Positions 8,485 through 17,735 of a DNA stretch of 64,000 nt are shown one piece after another. Each line of letters opens with the position of its first letter. The first letter of the stretch is position 1. The stretch comes from Bacillus sp. 2205SS5-2. GTDB taxonomy: Bacteria > Bacillota > Bacilli > Bacillales > Bacillaceae_K. The notes under the pieces were generated by a model. The model was given only the letters and a program-made list of their open reading frames with translations, had not been told where the DNA came from and did not search any database. A program made the translations under genes and the position numbers. The DNA lies in NCBI RefSeq assembly GCF_037024155.1, contig NZ_JAYKTS010000019.1, positions 1 through 64,000 on the forward strand, read 5' to 3'.

Positions 8485-9443
8485 AACACAACCAAAATAA
8501 ATGTTAAAATTCAAAATCTCCAGCAATATCAAAGAAAATAGGTTGTGAAATTATTTTTTTGATTGTTGATTTGAACTATTCCGTATAAAAATAGTATTGT
8601 TCTCGTCTATCTGTTTGAGAGAATCCTTAATGATTAAATTGCTCTCTTAGTCTATCCTTATCTTATACATTAGTAAGCAATCAGCAAACTCCACTTCAAC
8701 ATTAAACAGTCTCTCAGCAGAGATCGTCCTTGTCTTTAAAAAAGTTGGAGACAAATATAATATGAAGATGAGTTTCTGATGCAATAACAAAATAATGCAA
8801 TAATCATGTAAGGCGATTGATTGTCGATAGATCATTTAAGCTAAACTGTCCGCTTTACTTTCTGAGACAATGAAAGCCCTACCTCTCTTTCATCCTTACG
8901 GCTCCTAGGCCGTGCCAGCGTGAATCAGTTCATTAATTGGAATAAAATTAAATGGAATAAAATGAGTTTTGAGAGGAAACGAAATTCGTGGTTTCTTCGG
9001 CGCAAAACTGTGAGATCGTCTAGGCCGGAATTCATAAGTGTGAGATTTCTTATGTGAAAATACAAGGTAATTTAGTCTTGCCCTCCCAATATTAAATTTC
9101 AAGATTTTAGCTAACAGACTAGATACGGTTAGCAAATATTTTGCTTCATTCTATTATGGACATTTAGCCAACCTTTATTATATAACAGTATCCTATTTCT
9201 GTCAATCCGATTAACCTATCATTTCTTAGATACCTCTCTCAATATTATTTAGGTCTTTAAGCCGCGAAAATCGGTAAAGTACTATTCCTGCAAAATGACC
9301 AACACTGGAAGTATTCAGTTTGGGTTATTTGGTTGATATGTTACCTGAGGGGCTTTCCTCATAACTGAATCCCCTGAAGTTGATTCCCTTTAACACTAAA
9401 CGTCAAACCATTCCCTCCTTATTTTTTCTATCCTTCTTTTAGA
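8485..9443. other. Long intergenic stretch, possible unclassified repeat at 8.9-9.1 kb
   Basis: No supported gene. The segment 8905-9080 is less AT-rich than its surroundings (AGGCCGTGCCAGCG, CTTCGGCGCAAAACTG, GTCTAGGCCGG) and translates on the minus strand to a basic low-complexity peptide lacking a ribosome-binding site. It may be another interspersed element, but I see no second copy in this window. Confidence 0.35.
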
Positions 9444-9596
9444 AATGCTCCTTTCGTATACATTATGGCTACTTTACCTCATCTTTGATTAAATCCTTCA
9501 TTTCACTATTGATTTCCATCAAAAATAGACGAATGGATGTCCGAAACAAAGCAATATCTTAGATGATAAACTATCACAAACTATACGAAAACAGCC
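9444..9596. repeat. Dispersed palindromic repeat, type A
   Basis: The copy runs from AATGCTCCTTTCGTATAC to TATACGAAAACAGCC and includes TTTCACTATTGATTTCCATC, GTCCGAAACAAAGC and AGATGATAAACT. It is in the same orientation as the 31.9 kb copy and ends about 150 bp before the next gene. Confidence 0.85.
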
Positions 9597-9764
9597 CTTT
9601 GAAAAGAAATTGAATATACTTTAATGAAGATCAACCTCGTATTTTCATACAACTTTTTAATTTATCCAAAATTTTTTCGTTTTAATATCTGAAAATTTAA
9701 AATAAATCGAATTTAGTAAAATTATGGTAGAATCAAACTAGGTTTTTAAAAGGGAGGATAATTT

Positions 9765-11312
9765 ATGCAAAAATTAAAAACTATTGGTATACCTATTTTT
9801 ACGAGTTTTCTCTTTCTAGGGCTATTATTTCTGCACCAACTTAGTGAAGTCAGACAAGTACCCAATGAGACATGGAGCCGCTCCGTTCCATTGAATGTTT
9901 CCTTAAATGAAAAACCGGAAGTATTTAAACAAGAAGACACCGTTTATTATTCCACTTCAACGAATGTTCAAAAAGTAACATTCAAGGAAAACATGACATT
10001 CAGGGAAGAAAACTATCCCATTTCATTTCCAAAAGGAAGAGGATTTTGGTCTGATGGAGAACAATTTATCTACATAAAAAACGATCAATTGATTCTAAGT
10101 GATACGAAGGAAGAACAAGTCATTGCTGATGCTGCAGTAGGAGTTCAAGGTCAGCACCATAATGTAGTATTTTGGAATGAGGAGTCCTTATTCACTTACA
10201 ACCTCAACAATGGAAAATCTTCACTATTAACAGAATTTAAGAATTCTATATCTAATGCCTATTTCTTAAACAGTGGAGAATTGGTTGTCGTAGTTCCTGA
10301 TAAGGATAATGTTCTTGCTGATTTGTTCTATATTACTGAGGAGAATCCTTCTCCCATTCTTTTGACAAAATTAGCGGATAATCAAAATGATAAAATTCAG
10401 GGACTTACTGGAACATTGGATGAAGCAGGTGAACTTTTAATTATCATCGAAAAGACTAGTCGCTCTCAGGGTGTCCTTGCATATAAAGCATCAAAGTTAG
10501 TCGGAACACTTGATGATTTTTCTTCAAATAATATAGAACCAGAGACCATATCTTTTACCCATAAAAATTATTCTTATGAGTTCTCTACCCCACAATCACT
10601 CAGCTTAATCACAACGGCAGATGAAACGACATTATTCTTTACCGCCGAAGACCTGAACATTGGAAGAGAGAATACTATAAGTCTATATGCGGGAAAATTG
10701 AATGGAAATGAAGTGCAAAGTGAAGTAGTATCTACAACCAAAAATATCACATATGCTCCCATTCATGTTCCCAAACTATCCTCTTTTTACTGGTTGAATT
10801 ATGATGGAAAAGAATTAAACTTATATGGTGCTTCTACCAATGAAAATATCATTGAACAAAGCTTAGCTTTAAGCAAAACTGATTATTTGGACGCCTTTTA
10901 TAATAGCTTTCTTATGATTTTCAGTGGCTTTATTGCTCTATTAACATCCTTTTACGTCTTTCTTCCTTCTTTATTTCTATTAATAATGTTAAACATATTC
11001 AAACCAAACATATTTGAATCAGATGGAATCAATTGGGCGGAATATACTTCAATAGGCATATTCCTTTTCATGCCTATATTTTATCTAAACCAGGCAATGG
11101 ATTCATATTTTTATCAAATGGCACCTTCGTACTATTCATTTGATGGAAGTATATGGTTTATTTTAGTATTACTTTCCATTGTCACAACTATATTATGGAA
11201 AATCGGACGTGATCCCGATTGGAGCGCATTTGCAGGAGCGTTCTATTTCATGGGGGTGTACATGATGCTCTTCGTTTTGAGCGTAGGCCCATATTTTTTC
11301 AATCTATTCTAG
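9765..11312 (+). CDS. Large membrane protein with an extracytoplasmic domain, unknown function
   Basis: The product has 515 residues. Helix 1 (residues 7-25) anchors it, followed by ~340 residues of strand-rich, Asn/Ser-rich sequence that should lie outside the cell (units such as QEDTVYYSTSTNVQKV, GEQFIYIKNDQLILSD and NNGKSSLLTEF suggest a propeller-like repeat). Four hydrophobic helices follow at about 377-400, 420-435, 453-472 and 485-512. GGGAGGATAATTT precedes the ATG. It is monocistronic with its own terminator. I do not recognise the family; a cell-surface sensor or stress protein is only a guess. Confidence 0.8.
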   Translation: MQKLKTIGIPIFTSFLFLGLLFLHQLSEVRQVPNETWSRSVPLNVSLNEKPEVFKQEDTVYYSTSTNVQKVTFKENMTFREENYPISFPKGRGFWSDGEQFIYIKNDQLILSDTKEEQVIADAAVGVQGQHHNVVFWNEESLFTYNLNNGKSSLLTEFKNSISNAYFLNSGELVVVVPDKDNVLADLFYITEENPSPILLTKLADNQNDKIQGLTGTLDEAGELLIIIEKTSRSQGVLAYKASKLVGTLDDFSSNNIEPETISFTHKNYSYEFSTPQSLSLITTADETTLFFTAEDLNIGRENTISLYAGKLNGNEVQSEVVSTTKNITYAPIHVPKLSSFYWLNYDGKELNLYGASTNENIIEQSLALSKTDYLDAFYNSFLMIFSGFIALLTSFYVFLPSLFLLIMLNIFKPNIFESDGINWAEYTSIGIFLFMPIFYLNQAMDSYFYQMAPSYYSFDGSIWFILVLLSIVTTILWKIGRDPDWSAFAGAFYFMGVYMMLFVLSVGPYFFNLF

Positions 11313-11344
11313 TTTCAAAATAGAATTTCTCCACAACAAAAATT

Positions 11345-11380
11345 ACGAGTGATTTCTTCCTATGGGATCACTCGTTTTTT
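11345..11380 (+). terminator. Rho-independent terminator
   Basis: ACGAGTGAT pairs with ATCACTCGT and is followed by TTTTTT, 33 bases after the large membrane protein gene. Confidence 0.9.
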
Positions 11381-11544
11381 GTCTAATATTTCTTAGTATA
11401 GATGTGCATAAACTCCATCAGAAGAAAAGGACGATATTAAATAGTAGTAATTCACCACGACTCATTCTTCATGCAGCACCCATCAGTTTTAATCAATTCA
11501 TCCCTTCAATAAAGTCTCATCTCAAAAAGATTGTGGTTATTTAT

Positions 11545-11705
11545 AGACTCTTTTCGTATACATTTTTGCTATTATATCTGATTGTTGACTAAATCCTCCA
11601 TTTCATTATTGATTTCCATCAAAACAGACGAAATGATGCCTGAAAAAAAGCTCTATCATAAATGATAACCGGGTACGAAAAGCAACAAACTTTGCGAAAA
11701 CAGCC
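11545..11705. repeat. Dispersed palindromic repeat, type A
   Basis: The 161-bp copy begins AGACTCTTTTCGTATAC and ends CTTTGCGAAAACAGCC. It is flanked by TATTTAT (11538-11544) and TATTTAA (11706-11712), 6 of 7 identical, a likely target duplication. A short open frame starting upstream runs into it and is not considered a gene. Confidence 0.9.
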
Positions 11706-12242
11706 TATTTAAATGACATTCGCTTAAGGTCGCCTCAGTTAAAGGATTCACTTGATCCCCTAGTTCTTATACTATTATTCCTCCTATCTCTAATCTAGCT
11801 CGATTAATCATAGATTCAGAATAAATTTCTCCTTGCTACCTCTTCATTTCAAGAGTATCTACCTTGAATCTCATTTTCTATGTTCTTCCCTTTAACTTGG
11901 CCATATTCAGTTATGATTATCAATTTCCCAGTAGCCATCTTTCAGAAATATTCTTCATAAATTGCAACCACTCTAACATTAATAGTATCGAGATAACTAT
12001 CACTAATGTCATAATTGTGTTTAGCTCATTACGCTCAAAAGAAGATTGGATGATGGTAGAGCTATTAGATTCATCTTCACCTTTGCCCTGAGGTCATTTG
12101 ACTTTTCGAATACGGTATATTTCTAAGTAAGATTATTCGTTTAACAAATATCTTAAACAGGGTTTCTCAAAACATGATGAACCTCTGTACAACCATGAAG
12201 AATTTTTTTAGTTTTTCAAAGTAGATTCTCATTCTGACAGAG
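11706..12242. other. Intergenic stretch with a decayed coding segment
   Basis: No intact gene. A coding-like minus-strand segment (11920-12093) is listed separately; the rest has no feature I can name. Confidence 0.4.
11920..12093 (-). pseudogene. C-terminal remnant of a membrane protein
   Basis: The minus-strand frame has 57 open codons before a stop at 11920: a polar stretch (GKGEDESNSS, QSSFERNELNT), one hydrophobic helix (MTLVIVISILLMLEWLQF) and a basic end (KNISERWLLGN). It is closed upstream by a stop and has no start codon with a ribosome-binding site. A 3' remnant of a lost membrane-protein gene is the simplest reading. I cannot name the family. Confidence 0.3.
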
Positions 12243-12956
12243 TTAGATTCTTTTCCTAAAATTGAATAGAACAACATACAAAATAGTACAAGTGATCAAC
12301 CAAGCCCCTCCTGCTGAAAATCCACCAACCACATCACTAGGAAAATGAACACCTAAATAAATTCTACTAACTCCAATCAGTATGGAAAAAAGAATACCTA
12401 ATACTGCAATGGTCACTTTTGCCCAGCGATATTCGACCAAACGGTAAATAACAATTGTAAGGGCTCCGTAAAAAATGATTGACCCCATTGAATGTCCACT
12501 CGGAAAACTATACCCACCCTGCTCAACAAGATGCTCAATCGCTGGACGTTCTCGTTGGAAAATATTTTTCAACAGTGCATTAAACCCTGCTCCCAACGCA
12601 TTCACACTAGCAAAATAAAATGCCAATGGATATTTTTTAAATACGATTAATCCTAAAGTAATAAGTAATGTTAACAATGTAATCCATTCAACTCCACCAA
12701 AATAGGTGACGAATGTCATCACATTAGTCACTCTTTCTGTTATCGAGATTCTCACCACATTAGTCACATCATTATCAAAAGCGTGTATCTCATTTTCTTG
12801 GAGCTCATCAACAATTTCAACAAATCCCCATGAAAAAATAATTAGTGTGCTTAAGGCTAACGCCAATAAGACAACGGTTTTATTAATTAGCATCTTTTTT
12901 TCTACATTGATCATGGTAAGCTTACCTCGCTTTACTATTTTCTTTATGGACATCAT
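12243..12956 (-). CDS. PAP2 family phosphatase
   Basis: The product has 237 residues and six predicted helices. The three PAP2 motifs are present: KNIFQRERP, SFPSGHSMG and SRIYLGVHFPSDVVGG, with the catalytic histidines. The family removes phosphate from lipid phosphates such as undecaprenyl diphosphate or phosphatidate at the outer face of the membrane. Two starts are possible: ATG at 12956 (after AGAGGAT) and ATG at 12914 (MINVEKK, after GAGGT). The shorter form is nearer the usual family N-terminus. It is monocistronic. Confidence 0.9.
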   Translation of the reverse strand: MMSIKKIVKRGKLTMINVEKKMLINKTVVLLALALSTLIIFSWGFVEIVDELQENEIHAFDNDVTNVVRISITERVTNVMTFVTYFGGVEWITLLTLLITLGLIVFKKYPLAFYFASVNALGAGFNALLKNIFQRERPAIEHLVEQGGYSFPSGHSMGSIIFYGALTIVIYRLVEYRWAKVTIAVLGILFSILIGVSRIYLGVHFPSDVVGGFSAGGAWLITCTILYVVLFNFRKRI

Positions 12957-13727
12957 CTCAGATAATCCTCTAGATCTTTATTTTATTCCACAATACAGCT
13001 TAGACAAACCTTTTACAGTTTTTAATTGGCAAGATCGCGAGGATAATATGGTTTAATATATAAATTTAGATAAAGTCGAATGTGATCTCTCCCTAAAATA
13101 TTGGTCCCCTAATCAATTTTCAATGCTATACCTCATCAAATTACAACAGAACACGATTTTTCGTGATTCCCATTCAAAAAAGGATCCTATGTCCTCTTGC
13201 TCATTATTTTTCCGTTCTCGCACATCCCCAAAGGAAATACTTCTTAATGGGAATCGTACAATCAAGGTTCACCCCTATATATATTTATTCCCCGTTTATC
13301 TCCATACCTTATTACTTATCATTACATCTGAATCGGTGTTTTCTTGTATTCCCTCGTTCCAATGATACTATTTTAATTTGGTATGAGTAAACGAGCGGCG
13401 GTTTTTTAATTCCCTTTTCATAATATTTCGGTAGTCCTTGTCAATTTTCTGTGATAAAAAAGCATAAATATACCTTGAAATTGAAGCTCTCTAAAGTCAA
13501 GCTCCTTGAGAATTGATGCATCTGCCGTGAGCATCATCGTTTGAACTAAATTTGTCCTCCAACAAAATCAGCCTCCTTCTATTCATTCAACAATCTCCTT
13601 TCTTCTTGTCCATTCGATGTGCCTAACTTGACATCATTTCAAGAGAATTATTTTGTTTTCAGCTGCCTCGATATGCATGAACTTTTTTCAAAAAATCAAA
13701 TTCAATAGTTATGGTGCTCGGTAATAA
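12957..13727. other. Intergenic stretch with no recognised gene
   Basis: Two overlapping short frames around 13.12-13.39 kb have no ribosome-binding site and no recognisable product. No RNA gene is seen. Confidence 0.4.
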
Positions 13728-14104
13728 AGGATGTTTTCGTAAACTCATTTGCTTTTTTTACTAGGCTATTTTCATATACTTTGCTGCTCTTGAGACAAAG
13801 AAAAAACAGTCTGTAGGGTTTTTTTGATTGATTTCTTTCTTTTTATCTAGAAATGAAGAATTTTTCATTAGGAAAGGCTGTTTTCGCAAAGTTTGTTGCT
13901 TTTCGTATCAGTCTATCATCTATGATTTAGCTTAGTTTCGGGCATCATTTCGTCTATTTTTGATGGAACTCAACAGTGAAATGAAAGATTTAATCAAGAG
14001 TATGATGAAATAGCCACAATGTATAGGAAAAGAGCACGAAATCATACAAGTCATGAGATTCCTACTTATTCGAAAAGACACAAACTTTGCGAAAATAGCC
14101 TTTT
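13728..14104. repeat. Composite dispersed repeat (modules B-A-C)
   Basis: The block begins AAAGGATGTTTTCGTAAAC and ends CTTTGCGAAAATAGCC. It contains an inverted module B (13771-13860), a full module A (13875-14035: AGGCTGTTTTCGCAAAG to GGAAAAGAGC) and module C (CGAAATCATACAAG to the end). The same B-A-C order is found at 43.2-43.75 kb, so the composite is itself a repeated unit. Confidence 0.85.
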
Positions 14105-14445
14105 ACAATTGAATATTGAGTTAAACAAGCTATCAAAATGATTTTTTTCAATATTTTCTATTTTCATTTAGAGAAGGCACTCATGCCTGGAAGGTTTTGT
14201 CGAAGTGATAAAAATTGGTTTGATCTGTCTGGGTGAATACTTGAAGTTTCTTCTAATATTCCATCGCGTAAAAAAATTTAAATATTTAGCAAAGTGGAAT
14301 CATTCTAAACAAAGCCAATATTCACCCCGAAATAAGCCATTTCTATGGAGGAATACACCTAATTGTTGAACCCAAGCGAAGCTGCTTTGCTCACCTCTCA
14401 ACATCAACAATAATTTTCAAGTGATATCTCCACTTATTATCCAAT
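14105..14445. other. Intergenic stretch before the dapF terminator
   Basis: No gene, RNA or repeat copy recognised. Confidence 0.4.
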
Positions 14446-14486
14446 AAAAAACGATCGACTCCGATTAGGAACTTCGATCGTTTTAG
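14446..14486 (-). terminator. Terminator of dapF
   Basis: Read on the minus strand, AAAACGATCGA pairs with TCGATCGTTTT and is followed by T residues, just past the dapF stop. Confidence 0.88.
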
Positions 14487-14495
14487 ACATACTTC

Positions 14496-15491
14496 TTAAT
14501 TTTGCGATAAATGAACTGCTACGAGAGATTTCGCATATTCTTTAAGATTAGAATATTCTTTTTCTTCAAGAGTGGAATGCTTCTGAATGAGGATACTGTT
14601 TTCAGGCTTATGAAAATCAAAATCCACTATTGCTTCATATACAAACGTTGCATTTCCAATTAAGTCAATAGAATACGTTTCATCCTCTTGTAAATGAGGA
14701 ACACATTTTACCATACCACCATCGTTATAAACAATCATAGGTTGACCGACGGACCCAGTTCTGGCTAATTGAAAAATGAGCGTCGATGCACTCATTGCAG
14801 TTCCGCATGCATTCGTAAATCCTACTCCCCGTTCATAGGTTCGAACATAAATCGTTCCTTGGGCAAGTTCTGAGACAAAACTTACATTGACCCCATCTGG
14901 GAACATTGTATTCTGACCATTTACTGCTTGAGCAATATCTTTTTGTTCTTCAGTTCGTAAGGATTCAGCTTCAACAATCGCAATTAAATGAGGATTTGGT
15001 ACAGCGACAGCACTAAACGATAAGCTAGGAGATAATTCTTCGAGTGAAGCGTTTAAGAGAATTTCTTCTTGGTTCCTACACATAGGTAAATCAGCCAATT
15101 CAAATGAAACGGGAGATACTTCAACTTGATACGTAGGAATATTTTCATAAATAGATGGCTTTTTTGAAACGCTCAAATCCGCCTTTAAAGTTTCAATAAT
15201 CGCTTGACTTACACCCTCTTTTTCACAAACGTAGCGAGCCACACATCGTAAGCCATTTCCACACATGGAAGCTTCTGATCCATCAGCATTATACACTCGC
15301 ATTTTGGCCATAGCATGTTCGCTATCCATGACGAATAAAATCCCATCCGCGCCAATACTGTTTTCTCGGTTACAAAGACCGATCGCTAAGATCTCTCTTT
15401 CTTGGTTCGTTAAGTCAAACTCATGCTCTCTTTCATCAATAAGAATAAAATCATTACCCGATCCATGGCACTTAATAAAATCAAACTCCAT
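14496..15491 (-). CDS. dapF: Diaminopimelate epimerase
   Basis: The enzyme converts LL- to meso-diaminopimelate for lysine and peptidoglycan synthesis. The N-terminus FIKCHGSGNDFILID, the first catalytic cysteine in SEASMCGNGLRCVARY (about residue 77) and the second in GVGFTNACGTAMSAS (about residue 230) are present. At 331 residues it is about 45 longer than B. subtilis DapF; the extra length is a C-terminal tail after IDLIGNATFVYEA. GAGGAGG precedes the ATG. It stands alone. Confidence 0.95.
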   Translation of the reverse strand: MEFDFIKCHGSGNDFILIDEREHEFDLTNQEREILAIGLCNRENSIGADGILFVMDSEHAMAKMRVYNADGSEASMCGNGLRCVARYVCEKEGVSQAIIETLKADLSVSKKPSIYENIPTYQVEVSPVSFELADLPMCRNQEEILLNASLEELSPSLSFSAVAVPNPHLIAIVEAESLRTEEQKDIAQAVNGQNTMFPDGVNVSFVSELAQGTIYVRTYERGVGFTNACGTAMSASTLIFQLARTGSVGQPMIVYNDGGMVKCVPHLQEDETYSIDLIGNATFVYEAIVDFDFHKPENSILIQKHSTLEEKEYSNLKEYAKSLVAVHLSQN

Positions 15492-15591
15492 TATATTTCC
15501 TCCTCTTGCTCACTTCTAATCTCTTTTCTTAGATTGCCATATTGACCAGGATAGTGCAATAATATTAAAATGAAAAAAAGAGGTGATTCAT

Positions 15592-15879
15592 ATGTATAAA
15601 GACTATCGCTTTCGTTTTAAAGTGCAAAAAGTGGAAGAAATTAGCCTCCAACAGGATTCTAGGATGGTTACTGTTGAAAATAAAGTATTTACTGCCGACC
15701 AGGAGATACTTTTTCAAGGTAACATCCGGGTAGAGATCAACAAAATCGGAATATACCCCCAGCCAGCCGATTTAAAAGCAGTACCTCTCCCAGCCTCCTT
15801 AGTCCGTCTATTGACAGTAGAACTAAAAAGATACATTAAACCGCAAAGAAAGTTTTTAACTCCAGGTCTTTATGTTTAA
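15592..15879 (+). CDS. Small conserved-looking protein of unknown function
   Basis: The product has 95 residues, starting MYKDYRFRFKVQKVEE; the ATG follows AGAGGTGAT, while the in-frame GTG upstream is part of that site. It is alternating basic and strand-rich, with no signal peptide or membrane helix, and ends RKFLTPGLYV. It is divergent from dapF and convergent with the EAL-HDOD gene. I do not recognise a family. Confidence 0.65.
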   Translation: MYKDYRFRFKVQKVEEISLQQDSRMVTVENKVFTADQEILFQGNIRVEINKIGIYPQPADLKAVPLPASLVRLLTVELKRYIKPQRKFLTPGLYV

Positions 15880-15898
15880 ATGAATAACAGATTGAATA

Positions 15899-17143
15899 CT
15901 ATATTCCTATTATTTCATTTTCTAGTAAGTTCTCGGACCATTCACGGGCTCCTTCATACCATGGTATTAACATATGCGGTGTTATGTGCTTGCCTTCGAT
16001 AAATCTATCCATCACTTTCCAATTCCCTTTTTCAAGAGCAATTACCGCTTCTAGGGTTTCTTTTAACTCATTCTCTGTCCCCATTAATGCATCTTTCATT
16101 TTTTTATCTAGAGGTAAGTCTTTGAGTATCACTTCCATAGACCTTTGTAATATCGTCTCCATTAATGAAAACATGCCGAGAAGAAAATAAGTGGATGACT
16201 CTTTTACACCCAATTGATGTTTCCCTATATATTCACACAATTTCCCTCTGATAAGACAAAGGCGCATAACTTCTTTCGAGAGAGATTGCGTGCTCCCCCA
16301 TTGTTCTCTAACAGCTAAAATATAAATCCACTTTTGAACTTCGTTTAAGCCGATTAAAACTATGCCTTGTTGAATGGATTTAATTGGTTGAGAGGTTCTA
16401 TAGGTGAAAGAATTAATAAGTTTTAATAACTTGTATGATAAAGACAAATCTTTTTCAATAAATGATGCGATTTTCCTCACATCAGGATCTGAAGTACTTA
16501 ATTGCCTAATCACTTCAATATAAGAATGAAAATATATCGGGACGTCATGGCTACTTATTATCTTTGGCCTACTAAAAAAATAGCCTTGAAAATATTCATA
16601 ACCTTTCATTTTCGCTTCCTGGTATTGTTCCCTTGTCTCAACCTTCTCCGCTAGCAGTTTAACTTTGAAAGCTTTCGCTAGCGTTTCAATATTCTTTCGG
16701 TTTTGGAGGGTTGAATTCATAAAATCAACCTTGACAATGGTTGCACTTCGAAGCAATTCCACACTAAAGGGATTTTTTGTGTCTAACACAAAATCATCAA
16801 TTGCAACCTGATATCCAAGTGACTTTATATTCTTTACTTTTTGTATCAACTCATTTGTCGGGAGAACTTCTTCTAATATTTCCACTACTAATAATGTCTT
16901 TGGAAAGTGATTCGTGATGTCATCTGAAAGCATTCCTTCTGTAAAATTGATATAATACGGCTTTCCATTTGTGACTTGCTCGATACCAATCGTCAAAAAA
17001 CTATTTACGAGAACTTCGGCTGTCGCAATGTCACCGTTTGAATGGTCAAAGGAATTGACAGAACTATGTCTATAAAGCAATTCATAAGCAACGCATTTTT
17101 CATATATATCAAAGATAGGTTGGCGAGCAACAAAGACCTCCAA
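15899..17143 (-). CDS. EAL-HDOD signalling protein, YuxH type
   Basis: The product has 414 residues from a TTG start that gives the family N-terminus MEVFVARQPIFDIYEK; TAAGGAGTG lies ten bases upstream. A longer frame from a GTG at 17170 lacks a good site. Residues ~1-190 form an EAL-like barrel, but the EAL signature is YELLYR and most metal ligands are not evident, so c-di-GMP hydrolysis is unlikely. Residues ~195-400 are an HDOD domain (KIASFIEKDLSLSYKLLKLIN, IQQGIVLIGLNEVQKW). The same architecture occurs in B. subtilis YuxH. Its target is unknown. Confidence 0.88.
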   Translation of the reverse strand: MEVFVARQPIFDIYEKCVAYELLYRHSSVNSFDHSNGDIATAEVLVNSFLTIGIEQVTNGKPYYINFTEGMLSDDITNHFPKTLLVVEILEEVLPTNELIQKVKNIKSLGYQVAIDDFVLDTKNPFSVELLRSATIVKVDFMNSTLQNRKNIETLAKAFKVKLLAEKVETREQYQEAKMKGYEYFQGYFFSRPKIISSHDVPIYFHSYIEVIRQLSTSDPDVRKIASFIEKDLSLSYKLLKLINSFTYRTSQPIKSIQQGIVLIGLNEVQKWIYILAVREQWGSTQSLSKEVMRLCLIRGKLCEYIGKHQLGVKESSTYFLLGMFSLMETILQRSMEVILKDLPLDKKMKDALMGTENELKETLEAVIALEKGNWKVMDRFIEGKHITPHMLIPWYEGAREWSENLLENEIIGI

Positions 17144-17239
17144 ATAATATACACTCCTTATCTGTTTCACATACCTTCATCATACCAATATAGTAAAAAT
17201 CTGTCTATTTTATAAGAAAAAACACCTAAACATTAGCAT

Positions 17240-17284
17240 AAAAAAACGCTCCGAGTGCGAGAAAACTCAAAGCGTTTCTTTTTA
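17240..17284 (-). terminator. Hairpin terminator, probably of a lost gene
   Basis: AAACGCTCCGAGT pairs imperfectly with ACTCAAAGCGTTT, with T residues on the minus-strand side. The only coding-like sequence upstream on that strand is the coiled-coil remnant at 17379-17484, so this is likely the orphaned terminator of that gene. Confidence 0.7.
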
Positions 17285-17378
17285 ATGTTCTATTCAACTA
17301 GAGTTCCTTTTAACGGGATAATCCCTACTATTTTAAGTTTTCATAATCATATATTAAAGTTACAACAAAGTCGCCATC

Positions 17379-17484
17379 CTAGGACACCCAATTAACCAAA
17401 TCGATGTGAGCCAATTCATCTGTTAATTCATCCATGTTTTTCTGAGCAACACTGGACATTTCTTTTGTTTTTTCATCATTATTA
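17379..17484 (-). pseudogene. C-terminal coiled-coil remnant, truncated by a dispersed repeat
   Basis: About 34 codons read NNDEKTKEMSSVAQKNMDEL, then TDELAHIDLVNWVS and a stop at 17379. The heptad-rich, Ser/Glu/Lys composition is like the cytoplasmic helical hairpin of chemotaxis-type receptors, though the match is by eye only. Upstream coding sequence is replaced exactly at the edge of the repeat at 17486, and a matching terminator lies downstream at 17240-17284. The gene appears to have lost everything but its 3' end. Confidence 0.4.
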
Positions 17485-17485
17485 G

Positions 17486-17567
17486 AGGCTCTTTTCGTAT
17501 CCATTGTAGCTATATCATAGATTATTAATGGATACGAAAAGCCACAAACGTTGCGAAAACAGCTAAC
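17486..17567. repeat. Short palindromic derivative of the dispersed repeat
   Basis: The 82-bp copy starts AGGCTCTTTTCGTATCC and ends ACAAACGTTGCGAAAACAGC. Its interior is mostly deleted, leaving a perfect 15-bp inverted repeat (17491-17505 with 17527-17541) around a 21-base loop. Confidence 0.88.
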
Positions 17568-17633
17568 TAAAAAGGAAAGTGATTTATTTTTAATATTACC
17601 TAGTATTTGTTGATAAATCTTTTCATATCAAAA

Positions 17634-17673
17634 AAATAGCAGACCAATTAAATTACTAATTGGTCTGCTATTT
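17634..17673 (-). terminator. Terminator of the purine permease gene
   Basis: AAATAGCAGACCAATTA pairs perfectly with TAATTGGTCTGCTATTT over a six-base loop, with a T tract on the minus-strand side. Confidence 0.93.
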
Positions 17674-17735
17674 GATGTGTTATTTGCCGTTTTGCGCTCA
17701 AAAACCGAATCCATAAAAATTATTATGGGAATTTT

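Noticed and set aside
8905-9135. 76-codon minus-strand frame
   Set aside because: Basic low-complexity peptide without a ribosome-binding site; may be part of an unrecognised repeat.
11362-11592. 76-codon frame after the terminator at 11345-11380
   Set aside because: Begins inside a terminator and ends inside a dispersed repeat.
13123-13390. Two overlapping frames of 75-80 codons
   Set aside because: No ribosome-binding site and no recognisable protein features.
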